A DNA stretch of 33,929 nucleotides from positions 1 through 33,929 of the forward strand of contig CAJCDH010000028.1 of the NCBI GenBank assembly GCA_903961095.1, in the 5' to 3' direction. Below, piece by piece: positions 25,942-33,929 of the stretch. A program made the translations under genes and the position numbers. The stretch is from an uncultured Burkholderiales bacterium (lineage in GTDB: Bacteria; Pseudomonadota; Gammaproteobacteria; Burkholderiales; Burkholderiaceae_C). The notes under the pieces are model-generated. The model worked only from the letters and a program-made list of their open reading frames with translations, did no database searches and was not told where the DNA came from. The first letter of the stretch is position 1. Every line of letters starts with the position of its first letter.

Positions 25942-27246
25942 ATGAACTACAAAAAATCACTCGCTGCTTTGGCAATTGCTGCATTCAGCGCTGGCGCACA
26001 AGCCCAAACTGAAATTCAATGGAGGCACTCGATGGGTGGCGCTTTGGGCGAATGGGTCAATGACCAGGCCAAAGATTTCAATGCCAGCCAAAAAGATTAC
26101 AAAATTGTGCCCACCTTCAAAGGCGGCTACGACGAATCCATGACTGCTGCCATTGCGGCCTTCCGCTCTGGCAATGCGCCTCACATCCTTCAAGTCTTTG
26201 AAGTGGGTACCGCCACCATGATGGCCAGCAAGGGGGCCATTGTGCCTGTTGGCAAAGTCATGCAAGACGCTGGCCTGAAATTTGACCCAGAAGCTTATGT
26301 GCCTGCTGTGGCCGGCTATTACACAGCGCCCAACGGTCAAATGTTGAGCTTTCCCTTCAACAGCTCAACCCCAGTCTTCCACTACAACAAAGACGCCTTC
26401 AAGGCAGCGGGCATGGACCCAGAGAAGCCCCCAACAACCTGGCCTGAAGTGGCTTTGGCAGCTGCCAAATTGAAAGCCAGTGGCCACAAGTGCCCATTCA
26501 CCACCAGCTGGATCAGCTGGACGCAGCTCGAGAGCTTCTCGGCCTGGCACAACACAGAATTTGCCACCAAGGGCAACGGCATGCGCGGCATGGATGCACG
26601 TCTGTCTTTCAACACCCCTTTGCATGTCCGCCACATTGAGAACTTGGCCAACATGGCCAAGAGCGGCTTGTTCATTTACAAGGGTCGCGGCAATGCGGCT
26701 GACGCCACCTTCGTATCTGGCGAATGTGCCATGGCTACCGGCTCGTCTGCCCTTTACGGCAACGTGACACGCAATGGCAAATTTGCCTACGGTATCGGTA
26801 CATTGCCTTTCTACCCTGATGTCAATGGCGCACCGCAAAACACCGTCATTGGCGGTGCTAGCTTGTGGGTGATGAGCGGCAAGAAAGCGGAAGAATACAA
26901 AGGCGTTGGCCAATTTTTTGCTTTCCTTTCTCAGCCCGACATAGCAGCAAAGAGCCACCAACGCACAGGCTACTTGCCCGTCACCAAGGCATCTTTTGAG
27001 TTAACAGACAAATCTGGTTTCTACAAAAAGAACCCCGGTACAGATGTCTCTGTGACGCAAATGATCCGAAAAACCACCGACAAATCACGTGGCGTGCGTT
27101 TGGGCAACTTTGTTCAAATCCGCACCATCATTGATGAGGAACTCGAAGGCGTCTGGAGTGGCAAAAAGCAGCCCAAAGAAGCTTTGGACTTGGCCATCAA
27201 GCGTGGCAATGAACAACTTGAGCGCTTTGAAAAAGCCAATAAGTAA
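25942..27246 (+). CDS. ugpB: sn-Glycerol-3-phosphate-binding periplasmic protein UgpB
   Basis: Periplasmic receptor for glycerol-3-phosphate and glycerophosphodiesters, feeding the UgpAEC importer. The 434-residue product begins with a signal peptide, MNYKKSLAALAIAAF, with a predicted cut after AQA at residue 21. The mature chain starts TEIQWRHSMGGALGEWVND, typical of UgpB. The GGYDESMTAAIAAFRSGNAPHILQVFEVGTATM block and the later WVMSGKK and YLPVTKASFE segments fit family 1 solute-binding proteins. A longer in-frame start at 25762 would hide the signal peptide, so ATG at 25942, with AGAGAG upstream, is chosen. Followed by a hairpin and ugpA. Confidence 0.95.
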   Translation: MNYKKSLAALAIAAFSAGAQAQTEIQWRHSMGGALGEWVNDQAKDFNASQKDYKIVPTFKGGYDESMTAAIAAFRSGNAPHILQVFEVGTATMMASKGAIVPVGKVMQDAGLKFDPEAYVPAVAGYYTAPNGQMLSFPFNSSTPVFHYNKDAFKAAGMDPEKPPTTWPEVALAAAKLKASGHKCPFTTSWISWTQLESFSAWHNTEFATKGNGMRGMDARLSFNTPLHVRHIENLANMAKSGLFIYKGRGNAADATFVSGECAMATGSSALYGNVTRNGKFAYGIGTLPFYPDVNGAPQNTVIGGASLWVMSGKKAEEYKGVGQFFAFLSQPDIAAKSHQRTGYLPVTKASFELTDKSGFYKKNPGTDVSVTQMIRKTTDKSRGVRLGNFVQIRTIIDEELEGVWSGKKQPKEALDLAIKRGNEQLERFEKANK

Positions 27247-27301
27247 GCTGACACGGTGCAAACTACAGCATGAATCTCAATTGATGCATGCCCGCTAGCC
27301 G

Positions 27302-27329
27302 AAAAGCAGAGAATTCGTTCTCTGCTTTT
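27302..27329 (+). terminator. Perfect 12-bp hairpin with TTCG loop between ugpB and ugpA
   Basis: AAAAGCAGAGAA (27302-27313) pairs perfectly with TTCTCTGCTTTT (27318-27329) around TTCG, an unusually stable tetraloop. The stem itself ends in four T. It lies 55 bases after the ugpB stop and 36 bases before the ugpA ATG, so it is either an attenuator or an mRNA-stabilising structure that favours the binding protein over the permease. Confidence 0.75.
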
Positions 27330-27365
27330 GTCCTTTTACTTGGCTACAAATTCTTTTAAAAACTC

Positions 27366-28247
27366 ATGGAAAAGCGCGTACGCTTCAAATCAGCTTGGTT
27401 ACCTTGGGTGCTCATCGCACCGCAAATGGTCGTTGTGTTGGTTTTTTTCTTTTGGCCTGCCGGTCAAGCCCTCTACCAAAGTGTGCTCACCCAAGACGCA
27501 TTTGGGGGCTCTGTACAGTATGTCGGCATGGAAAACTTCGACAGACTGTTCAGCGACGACAGCTACCTCAACTCGTTTAAAACCACCGCCTTCTTTTCCA
27601 TTTTGGTTGCTGGCACAGGTCTCTCAGTGTCATTGCTGCTGGCTGTGATGGCCAACCGATTGGTGCGCGGCGCAGGCATCTACAAAACCTTGCTCATTTG
27701 GCCCTACGCAGTTGCCCCTGTCGTGGCCGGCGTCTTGTGGATCTTCATGTTTGCTTCCCCCATGGGCGTCGTAGCCTTTTTCATTCGCAGCATGGGTTTT
27801 GAATGGAATCACTTGCTCAATGGCAATCACGCCATGGCTTTGATTGTGATGGCCTCCGTCTGGAAGCAGATTTCCTACAACTTTTTGTTTTTTTTAGCAG
27901 GACTTCAATCCATCCCCAAATCTTTGATTGAAGCAGCTGCAATTGATGGCGCATCGCCTTGGCATCGCTTTTGGACCATTGTTTTTCCTTTACTTTCGCC
28001 CACCACATTTTTTCTTTTGGTCATCAATGTGGTTTACGCCTTCTTTGACACCTTTGCCATCATCGATGCCACCACGCACGGCGGGCCTGGCAAAGAAACA
28101 GCTATTTTGGTTTACAAGGTTTACTACGATGGTTTCAAAGCCCTCGACATGGGCGGTTCTGCAGCTCAGTCCGTGATTTTGATGGTCATTGTGGTTGCGC
28201 TCACAGTCATTCAATTCCGCTTCGTCGAAAAGAAAGTGCAGTACTGA
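27366..28247 (+). CDS. ugpA: sn-Glycerol-3-phosphate ABC transporter permease UgpA
   Basis: One of the two inner-membrane permease subunits of the Ugp importer. The 293-residue protein has six transmembrane helices, starting with [20 protein letters not shown]. It has the EAA loop [20 protein letters not shown] (about residues 192-211), which docks the ATPase. The C-terminal [20 protein letters not shown] is characteristic of UgpA/MalF-type permeases. It starts 120 bases after ugpB, past the hairpin, and ends 1 base before the ugpE ATG. An upstream alternative start at 27328 is in a different frame and is discarded. Confidence 0.95.
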   Translation: MEKRVRFKSAWLPWVLIAPQMVVVLVFFFWPAGQALYQSVLTQDAFGGSVQYVGMENFDRLFSDDSYLNSFKTTAFFSILVAGTGLSVSLLLAVMANRLVRGAGIYKTLLIWPYAVAPVVAGVLWIFMFASPMGVVAFFIRSMGFEWNHLLNGNHAMALIVMASVWKQISYNFLFFLAGLQSIPKSLIEAAAIDGASPWHRFWTIVFPLLSPTTFFLLVINVVYAFFDTFAIIDATTHGGPGKETAILVYKVYYDGFKALDMGGSAAQSVILMVIVVALTVIQFRFVEKKVQY

Positions 28248-28248
28248 C

Positions 28249-29103
28249 ATGATTGAGCGACGTCCAGGCCTTGACTTGTTGTCCCACCTTATTTTGCTTC
28301 TCGGTGTGAGCATCGTGGCTTTCCCCCTTTACCTCACCTTTGTAGCCTCAACCCAAACCGCCGAGCAAATTTCCAGAAGCATCCCCATGTCCATGGTGCC
28401 TGGCAACAATTTTTGGGAGACTTATCGTCTGGCCTTGTTTGGCGGCGAAACATCTCTAGGCAGCAAGGTGCCTGCAGTTTGGCCCATGATGCAGACCAGT
28501 TTAATCAGCGCATTGGTCATTTCCATAGGCAAGATTGCCATCTCCTTGTTGTCTGCTTTTGCGTTGGTGTATTTCCGTTTCCCGTTCAAGAATTTTTTCT
28601 TCTGGATGATTTTTATCACCCTCATGCTGCCTGTAGAGGTGCGTATCAGTCCTACTTATGAAGTGGTGTCCAACTTGGGCATGCTCAACACCTATGCTGG
28701 TCTTACGGTTCCACTCATTGCTTCGGCCACAGCCACATTTTTATTGCGTCAATTTTTCCTAACTGTGCCCGATGAGTTGGTGGAGGCGGCACGCATGGAT
28801 GGCGCTGGCCCGATGCGATTCTTCAAGGACATTTTGCTGCCTTTGTCGGCCACCAACATTGCAGCCCTGTTTGTGATTCAATTCATTTACGGTTGGAATC
28901 AATATTTGTGGCCACTTCTGGTCACCACCAACGAAGACATGTACCCCATCGTGATGGGTATCAAACGCATGTTGGCTGGCGAGGCTTACACCGAATGGAA
29001 CGTTGTCATGGCCACCGCCATTTTGGCAATGCTCCCCCCCGCCCTCGTGGTGATTTTGATGCAAAAATGGTTCGTCAAGGGACTGGTTGATACTGAAAAA
29101 TAA
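28249..29103 (+). CDS. ugpE: sn-Glycerol-3-phosphate ABC transporter permease UgpE
   Basis: The second permease subunit, 284 residues with six transmembrane helices. It starts [21 protein letters not shown] and carries the EAA loop [20 protein letters not shown] (about residues 182-201). A longer reading frame from 28189 lies inside ugpA; ATG at 28249, one base after the ugpA stop, is right. The stop TAA shares its last A with the ugpC ATG. Close spacing with ugpA and ugpC fits equal expression of a heteromeric transporter. Confidence 0.95.
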   Translation: MIERRPGLDLLSHLILLLGVSIVAFPLYLTFVASTQTAEQISRSIPMSMVPGNNFWETYRLALFGGETSLGSKVPAVWPMMQTSLISALVISIGKIAISLLSAFALVYFRFPFKNFFFWMIFITLMLPVEVRISPTYEVVSNLGMLNTYAGLTVPLIASATATFLLRQFFLTVPDELVEAARMDGAGPMRFFKDILLPLSATNIAALFVIQFIYGWNQYLWPLLVTTNEDMYPIVMGIKRMLAGEAYTEWNVVMATAILAMLPPALVVILMQKWFVKGLVDTEK

Positions 29104-30107
29104 TGGCTTCCATCACACTTCAAAACATTGTCAAAGAGTATGGCACGGCAGCCAAAGCGGTCCCTGTGATCCACAATTTGAACGCGCAAATCAACGATGG
29201 TGAATTCGTTGTGATCGTTGGCCCGTCGGGATGCGGCAAGTCCACCCTGCTTCGCATGGTGGCGGGTCTTGAGGAAATTACGGGCGGTCACATTTCAATT
29301 GGCAACCGAATCGTGAACGATCTCGAACCAGCCGAACGTGATATTGCAATGGTGTTTCAAAACTATGCTCTTTACCCTCACATGAGCGTTTTCGACAACA
29401 TGGCATACGGCTTGAAAATTGCCAAAGTCTCTCTGGCAGACATTCAAACTCGGGTTGACAAAGCTGCAGGTATTTTGGAATTACGCAACTTGCTCCAACG
29501 CAAACCGCGCGAGTTGTCGGGCGGACAGCGTCAGCGTGTTGCCATGGGCCGCGCCATTGTTCGCGAACCGCAAGTGTTTTTGTTTGACGAGCCCTTGTCC
29601 AATTTGGATGCCAAACTGCGCGCACAAACCCGTTTGGAAATTCAAAAGTTGCACCGCGAATTGGGTATCACCTCTTTGTTTGTGACACACGATCAAGTGG
29701 AGGCCATGACTTTGGCTCAGCGCATGATTGTGATGAATGCAGGAGTGATGGAACAATTTGGCACACCCGAAGAAGTCTACAACCGCCCTGCCAGCACCTT
29801 TGTGGCCAGTTTCATTGGATCACCGCCCATGAACTTGCTCAAGCAAGCCCCCGATCTTCCTGCTGGCCAAATTCTGGGCATTCGGCCTGAACACCTCGAG
29901 CTTTCCAATGATGGTTGGGAGTTGCGCGTTGACACGGTTGAACTTTTAGGCGCAGAGCGTTTGGTGCATGCTCACTTAGGCCATGAAACACTCACACTCC
30001 GACTTGACGCAAGCACCGCAGCACCTAAGGCTGGCGAGCTCTTCCATGCCCTACCCAAGGCGGGCTGCATTCATCATTTCAATGCTGAAACAGGAAAGCG
30101 TCTGTGA
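29103..30107 (+). CDS. ugpC: sn-Glycerol-3-phosphate ABC transporter ATP-binding protein UgpC
   Basis: The ATPase of the Ugp importer, in the CUT1 subfamily with MalK. The 334-residue protein has Walker [10 protein letters not shown] (40-48), the Q-loop [12 protein letters not shown], the ABC signature LSGGQRQR (about 137-144), Walker [13 protein letters not shown] (about 158-169) and the switch histidine in [14 protein letters not shown] short C-terminal TOBE/OB domain follows (about 230-334), with GIRPEHLEL; it is slightly shorter than in E. coli UgpC. ATG overlaps the ugpE stop by one base, and its stop overlaps the ugpQ GTG (GTGA). Confidence 0.95.
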   Translation: MASITLQNIVKEYGTAAKAVPVIHNLNAQINDGEFVVIVGPSGCGKSTLLRMVAGLEEITGGHISIGNRIVNDLEPAERDIAMVFQNYALYPHMSVFDNMAYGLKIAKVSLADIQTRVDKAAGILELRNLLQRKPRELSGGQRQRVAMGRAIVREPQVFLFDEPLSNLDAKLRAQTRLEIQKLHRELGITSLFVTHDQVEAMTLAQRMIVMNAGVMEQFGTPEEVYNRPASTFVASFIGSPPMNLLKQAPDLPAGQILGIRPEHLELSNDGWELRVDTVELLGAERLVHAHLGHETLTLRLDASTAAPKAGELFHALPKAGCIHHFNAETGKRL

Positions 30108-30865
30108 CCCTGAACACTGCCATCCCGCTCAAGCCTTGGCCCTATCCAAGATGGATTGCCCATCGAGGGGCTGGTACTTTGGCCCCAGAAAATACGCTTG
30201 CCGCATTTCGCAAAGGCGCTGAATACGGCTATCGCATGTTTGAATGCGATGCCAAACTCAGTGCAGACGATGTGGTATTTTTGATGCATGACGCCACATT
30301 GCAGCGAACCACCAACAGCCATGGCATTGGCGGCGAACAAAGCTGGCAACATCTGTCGCAATTAGACGCAGGCAGCTGGCACTCTAGACACTTCAGTGGT
30401 GAACCCTTGCCCACATTGGCCAATCTGTCTCAATACTGCATACGCAACAGATTTTTTCTGAACATTGAAATCAAACCAACGCCGGGCCTTGAATTGAAGA
30501 CAGGCCAGATCGTGGCCCAACAAGCGGCCCTTCTTTGGCAGCATGAAGAAGTACCTCCCTTACTCACTTCTTTTCAAGTTGATTCTTTAAAAGGGGCTCA
30601 ACAAGCTGCGCCTCATTTGCCCAGAGGCTTGTTGCTCCACAGCCTGCCTGAAGGGTGGCTCAACACTGCTAAGTCCTTGGATTGCAGCGCAGTCGTCTGC
30701 CAATATGCCTTGTGGACACCTGAAACGGTGGCTGCGGTTCACAACGCAGGCATGCGTTGTCTTAGCTATACAGTGAATGACGAATGGGCCACCCAACATC
30801 TGATGGAACTTAAAACAGACGGTATCATCACTGACCGGGTAGACGCTTTCAGCCCCGCAACTTAA
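30104..30865 (+). CDS. ugpQ: Cytoplasmic glycerophosphodiester phosphodiesterase UgpQ
   Basis: Hydrolyses imported glycerophosphodiesters to glycerol-3-phosphate and an alcohol. The 253-residue TIM-barrel protein has the GDPD signature: the catalytic [16 protein letters not shown] (His20), [13 protein letters not shown] with metal-binding acidic residues, [12 protein letters not shown] with the second histidine (about residue 65), NIEIKPTP, and TVNDEW near the end. No signal peptide is seen, so it is cytosolic. The start is GTG at 30104, overlapping the ugpC stop (GTGA). It ends the ugp operon and overlaps the 3' end of a convergent small gene by 17 bases. Confidence 0.95.
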   Translation: MTLNTAIPLKPWPYPRWIAHRGAGTLAPENTLAAFRKGAEYGYRMFECDAKLSADDVVFLMHDATLQRTTNSHGIGGEQSWQHLSQLDAGSWHSRHFSGEPLPTLANLSQYCIRNRFFLNIEIKPTPGLELKTGQIVAQQAALLWQHEEVPPLLTSFQVDSLKGAQQAAPHLPRGLLLHSLPEGWLNTAKSLDCSAVVCQYALWTPETVAAVHNAGMRCLSYTVNDEWATQHLMELKTDGIITDRVDAFSPAT

Positions 30866-31130
30866 ATCGCATTTGCAAAGCCCACTCTACGGTGGCACAA
30901 ACCAAAACCAGCGCTCCATAAGTGGCCATTTTGCCGTCAAGCCCTGTGATGACCACACCGCCTACCAAAACGGCTAACCCGCCAAAGGCACTGAGCAACC
31001 AACGCCAAAGCCACCTGATTTGAGACTGACGCCTGAATTGGAAAGAGCCCCAAAGCGTGATACCAAGGGAAATCATCAAGGCGGGTAGCGAGAAATTCAC
31101 CAAATGCCAAAAAACGTCATCCCAAGTCAT
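30849..31130 (-). CDS. Small membrane protein of unknown function
   Basis: A 93-residue protein not recognised. It has three hydrophobic stretches (about residues 12-30, 43-63 and 68-84) separated by Arg/Trp-rich pieces ([13 protein letters not shown]), so it should span the membrane two or three times. The C-terminus MRFKLRG is basic. ATG at 31130 is the clear start, back to back with hemA across only 41 bases. Its end overlaps the convergent ugpQ by 17 bases. The base composition resembles its neighbours. It is probably a real lineage-restricted gene. Confidence 0.7.
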   Translation of the reverse strand: MTWDDVFWHLVNFSLPALMISLGITLWGSFQFRRQSQIRWLWRWLLSAFGGLAVLVGGVVITGLDGKMATYGALVLVCATVEWALQMRFKLRG

Positions 31131-31158
31131 TCATTTCCTTCTTTGTTGGTACAGGTTT

Positions 31159-31164
31159 TATAAT
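31159..31164 (+). promoter_or_regulatory. Consensus -10 hexamer just upstream of hemA
   Basis: TATAAT at 31159-31164, 7 bases before the hemA ATG at 31172. A start of transcription 7 bases downstream of this element would fall on or next to the ATG, giving a leaderless message. The -35 region is poor, so the element could be fortuitous. Confidence 0.45.
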
Positions 31165-31171
31165 CCGAAAC

Positions 31172-32443
31172 ATGGCAGTTTGGGCATTGGGGTTAAACCA
31201 CACAACAGCTCCGCTCGATTTGCGCGGGCGGTTTGCGTTCGCCGCTGACCAATTGCCCCCCACTTTGCACCAACTCAGGGGCAAGCTTGCTTCAAACAAC
31301 TCGCGCAAACCCGAGGCCGCCATTCTCTCAACCTGCAACCGCACAGAAATTTATTGTGCCGCAGATCAGCCCATCATAGAAGGCACTTTAAATTGGCTGG
31401 CACATACTGGCGGGGTTTCAGCTCACGAACTGCGCTCGCATACGTATTTGCTTGAAGAGGGTCATGTGGCTCGCCATGCCTTCAGAGTCGCCAGCGGCCT
31501 CGACTCCATGGTCTTGGGTGAAGCCCAAATTTTGGGTCAATTGAAAGAGGCAGTCAGAGCAGCCGAGGATGCCGGCGCGTTAGGCAGCACCTTGAATCAA
31601 CTTTTCCAAAGAAGTTTTGCGGTCGCCAAAGAAGTCCGCTCGACCACCGAAATTGGCGCGCATTCAATTAGCATGTCTGCTGCGGCTGTGCGCTTGGCTG
31701 GTCAACTTTTTGAAGATCTCACCAAAATCAAAGTCTTGTTTGTGGGGGCAGGTGAAATGGTTGAACTGGTGGTCACGCACTTTGCCGCCAAAAATCCGCG
31801 CAGCATGGCCATCGCCAATCGCAGCATGGATCGCGGCGAAAAACTAGCCGCTCAGTTTGGCGCTGAGGTGATGCGATTGTCCGAATTGCCCGATCGCTTG
31901 CATGAATTTGATGCTGTCATCAGTTGCACCGCCAGCACCCTGCCCCTCATTGGCTTGGGTGCCGTCGAACGCGCACTCAAGAAAAGACGCAACCGCCCTA
32001 TGTTCATGGTGGATTTGGCCGTGCCGCGCGACATTGAACCTGAAGTGAAATCTTTGGAAGATGTGTATCTCTACACCGTCGACGATTTGGCCAGCGTCAT
32101 TCAAACCGGCCAAGCGCATCGGCAAGCGGCCGTTGCAGAAGCCGAAGTCATCATTGACGCAGGGGTGCAAAGTTTCATGCACTGGATGGTTCAGCGTGGT
32201 AGTGTGCCCCTCATTCAACAATTGAACGCCCAGGCCGATGAGTGGCGTGAAGCTGAAATAGCGCGTGCCCGAAAGATGCTGGCAAAAGGTGATGATCCAG
32301 AAAAAGTCATGGAGGCCCTAGCACGCGGCTTAACCCAGAAGATGCTACACGGCGCCATGGCAGAGTTGCGAGAAGCTGACCCCGAACACGTGGCACAAGC
32401 CACACATGCCGTTCAACGGATCTTTTTGCGCAAAGAGCGCTAG
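31172..32443 (+). CDS. hemA: Glutamyl-tRNA reductase
   Basis: NADPH-dependent reduction of Glu-tRNA to glutamate-1-semialdehyde, the committed step of C5-pathway haem synthesis. The 423-residue product has the catalytic cysteine at residue 55 in [10 protein letters not shown], the N-terminal GLNHTTAP, the conserved [19 protein letters not shown], the NADPH-binding [12 protein letters not shown] and ANRSMDR, and the closing dimerisation part after about residue 320. ATG at 31172 follows a perfect TATAAT by 7 bases and no Shine-Dalgarno is visible. It is divergent from a small membrane-protein gene. prfA and prmC follow, the same order as in many beta- and gammaproteobacteria. Confidence 0.96.
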   Translation: MAVWALGLNHTTAPLDLRGRFAFAADQLPPTLHQLRGKLASNNSRKPEAAILSTCNRTEIYCAADQPIIEGTLNWLAHTGGVSAHELRSHTYLLEEGHVARHAFRVASGLDSMVLGEAQILGQLKEAVRAAEDAGALGSTLNQLFQRSFAVAKEVRSTTEIGAHSISMSAAAVRLAGQLFEDLTKIKVLFVGAGEMVELVVTHFAAKNPRSMAIANRSMDRGEKLAAQFGAEVMRLSELPDRLHEFDAVISCTASTLPLIGLGAVERALKKRRNRPMFMVDLAVPRDIEPEVKSLEDVYLYTVDDLASVIQTGQAHRQAAVAEAEVIIDAGVQSFMHWMVQRGSVPLIQQLNAQADEWREAEIARARKMLAKGDDPEKVMEALARGLTQKMLHGAMAELREADPEHVAQATHAVQRIFLRKER

Positions 32444-32466
32444 CGACCTTCGCCCTAGCCTGCGCT

Positions 32467-32501
32467 GCATTGAAATAGATTCAATGCCTATTCAATTTTT
32501 T
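32467..32501 (+). terminator. Hairpin and T-run between hemA and prfA
   Basis: GCATTGAA (32467-32474) pairs perfectly with TTCAATGC (32480-32487), with a 5-base loop. A six-T run follows after an 8-base gap (32496-32501). The stem is AT-rich and separated from the T-run, so it may be a weak terminator, an attenuator, or only a processing site. The gap to prfA is 69 bases. Confidence 0.35.
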
Positions 32502-32512
32502 CCCCACAATTC

Positions 32513-33613
32513 ATGAAACCTTTTTTACGTCATCAGCTTGAGCGTTATGCACAACGTTTAGACGAACTTGACTTTTTGCTGTCGCGCGAAGACATCATGG
32601 CTGACATGAGTCAGTTCTTGAAACTGTCTCGGGAACATGCAGAAGTCAGTGCATTGGCCAAACGATATGCACGCTACCAAGAACGCAGCAGCGATTTAAC
32701 GGCTGCCAATGCCATGCTTGAAACAAGTGCGGATGATCCTGAGATGAAAGCCATGGCCGCTGAAGAAATTCAAAGTGCCTCACAAGAGATGAGCGAATTG
32801 GAAGTTGAGTTGCAGCGCATGTTGTTGCCCAAGGATCCTGAAGACGCACGCCCTGCTTTTTTAGAAATTCGTGCAGGCACTGGAGGCGATGAGTCGGCAC
32901 TTTTTGCAGCCGACTTGCTTCGCATGTACACCAAGTTTTGTGAGCGCAAAGGCTGGCGGGCTGAAATCATGTCAGAGTCTGCCAGTGAGTTGGGGGGCTA
33001 CAAAGAAGTGGTCATTCGCATCGACGGCGACAACGTGTTTGGCACCATGCGCTTTGAATCTGGTGGCCACCGAGTACAACGCGTGCCCGCCACTGAGACA
33101 CAAGGCCGAATTCACACCAGTGCGTGCACGGTGGCTGTATTGGCTGAGCCCGATGAAGCCCAAGCCGTGACGATAAATCCGGCCGACTTGCGCATTGATA
33201 CCTACCGCGCCAGCGGTGCTGGTGGTCAACACATTAACAAAACAGATTCTGCAGTGCGCATCACTCACATTCCCACCGGCATTGTGGCGGAGTGTCAAGA
33301 CGATCGCAGCCAGCACCGCAACAAGGCCAAAGCGATGCAGGTTTTATCGGCCCGAATTCAGGAAAAAGAGCGCAGTGAACGAGCAGCCAAAGACGCGGCT
33401 TTGCGCAAAGGCTTGATTGGCAGTGGCGACCGGTCTGACCGCATTCGAACCTACAACTTTCCGCAAGGACGGCTGACCGACCATCGCATCAACCTTACCT
33501 TGTACAAGCTGAGTTTCATCATGGAAGGCGACTTGGAAGAAGTGACGCAAGCCCTGCAACATGCAAGGCAAGCTGAGCAATTGGCTGAACTCGAGTCGAG
33601 CTTACTCGCATGA
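32513..33613 (+). CDS. prfA: Peptide chain release factor 1
   Basis: Recognises UAA and UAG stop codons and triggers peptide release. The 366-residue protein has the codon-reading PxT motif as Pro192-Ala-Thr194 ([14 protein letters not shown]), which marks RF1 rather than RF2 (SPF). The GGQ peptidyl-hydrolase motif is at 237-239 ([13 protein letters not shown]), whose Gln is methylated by PrmC. The N-terminal helical domain (about 1-100) and the C-terminal [17 protein letters not shown] are standard. ATG at 32513 gives the family start [12 protein letters not shown]. The stop overlaps the prmC ATG (ATGA), coupling factor and modifying enzyme. Confidence 0.97.
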   Translation: MKPFLRHQLERYAQRLDELDFLLSREDIMADMSQFLKLSREHAEVSALAKRYARYQERSSDLTAANAMLETSADDPEMKAMAAEEIQSASQEMSELEVELQRMLLPKDPEDARPAFLEIRAGTGGDESALFAADLLRMYTKFCERKGWRAEIMSESASELGGYKEVVIRIDGDNVFGTMRFESGGHRVQRVPATETQGRIHTSACTVAVLAEPDEAQAVTINPADLRIDTYRASGAGGQHINKTDSAVRITHIPTGIVAECQDDRSQHRNKAKAMQVLSARIQEKERSERAAKDAALRKGLIGSGDRSDRIRTYNFPQGRLTDHRINLTLYKLSFIMEGDLEEVTQALQHARQAEQLAELESSLLA

Positions 33614-33929
33614 ACATTGCGCAGTGCTGCATGCGCGGCCATGTTTTAGGGCTACCTAGACTGGAATCGCAAATTTTATTGTTGCATGCCATAGGCCGGC
33701 CACTGCATGATCGCGCTTGGTTATTGGCTCACGATTCAGATCAAGTGCTGCCTGAACAGTTCTCAGCGTTTGAAGCCTTGGTGCAACGCAGGCTGCAGCT
33801 CGAGCCCGTTGCCTACATCGTGGGTCAAAAAGAATTCTTTGGGCTTACGCTGCAAATTGACAAGCGCGCTCTAGACCCCCGAGACGATACCGAGGTCTTG
33901 GTTGAATGGGCTTTAGATTGCAGTGCAGC
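33610..33929 (+). CDS. prmC: Release factor glutamine methyltransferase PrmC, cut by the right edge
   Basis: N5-methylates the Gln of the GGQ motif in RF1 and RF2. Only about 106 residues are inside the window: the N-terminal helical domain ([18 protein letters not shown], then [20 protein letters not shown]) and the beginning of the methyltransferase domain. The GxxEFFGL and RxDTE segments are recognisable; the latter reads [13 protein letters not shown], where most members have a proline (RPDTE). The catalytic NPPY lies beyond the edge. ATG overlaps the prfA stop (ATGA). The call rests on the N-terminal domain and on position. Confidence 0.9.
   Translation, partial: MNIAQCCMRGHVLGLPRLESQILLLHAIGRPLHDRAWLLAHDSDQVLPEQFSAFEALVQRRLQLEPVAYIVGQKEFFGLTLQIDKRALDPRDDTEVLVEWALDCSA

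Noticed and set aside
26365-26961. 198-codon open frame on the minus strand
   Set aside because: Antisense to ugpB; the composition is what the ugpB codons dictate.

Overview
This is an ordinary chromosomal stretch of a betaproteobacterium. The gene content and order (fmdB, DUF502, aspS, nudB, ybhP-like, clsB; DUF971, ubiE, TIM44-like, ubiJ, ubiB; hemA, prfA, prmC; and a large DUF3683 FAD/Fe-S protein) point to Burkholderiales, most likely a freshwater Comamonadaceae relative (Limnohabitans or Rhodoferax type). That taxonomic call rests on recalled gene neighbourhoods, not on a search. Coding density is very high, base composition is even, and I see no IS element, phage gene, tRNA, rRNA or CRISPR array.

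Layout. 1-2284 (minus): a rhodanese, grxC, secB, gpsA cluster covering redox, export and glycerol-3-phosphate; gpsA runs off the left edge. 2396-7147 (plus): gpmA, a CtpA-type protease, a MoeB/ThiF-type adenylyltransferase and a SulP transporter. 7185-9158 (minus): folE, a BLUF blue-light photoreceptor and a DUF429 protein, tightly packed. 9252-11772 (minus): nudB, an endonuclease/exonuclease/phosphatase-family gene and clsB, coupled by 4-base overlaps. 11822-13027 (plus): a lone methyltransferase gene that ends at a strong hairpin shared with convergent aspS. 13102-15947 (minus): fmdB, DUF502, aspS. 15984-25732 (minus): the DUF3683 oxidoreductase, DUF971, ubiE, TIM44-like, ubiJ, ubiB and a sodium:solute symporter. 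25942-30865 (plus): ugpB-A-E-C-Q. 30849-31130 (minus): a small membrane protein. 31172-33929 (plus): hemA, prfA and the start of prmC.

How the genes work together. The ugp operon imports glycerophosphodiesters and glycerol-3-phosphate and hydrolyses the diesters. It is preceded by a tandem array of Pho-box-like heptamers at 11-base spacing, which suggests PhoB control, and it carries a perfect 12-bp hairpin with a TTCG loop between ugpB and ugpA. gpsA and clsB act in the same glycerophospholipid economy. ubiE, ubiJ and ubiB serve ubiquinone synthesis. hemA starts tetrapyrrole synthesis, and prfA with prmC forms the release factor and its methyltransferase.

The most unusual part is folE-BLUF-DUF429. 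It puts a flavin photoreceptor in an operon with a FolE that has departures from the usual active-site motifs and with a predicted RNase H-fold protein of unknown role. It is the best candidate here for something not well described, but its function is inference.
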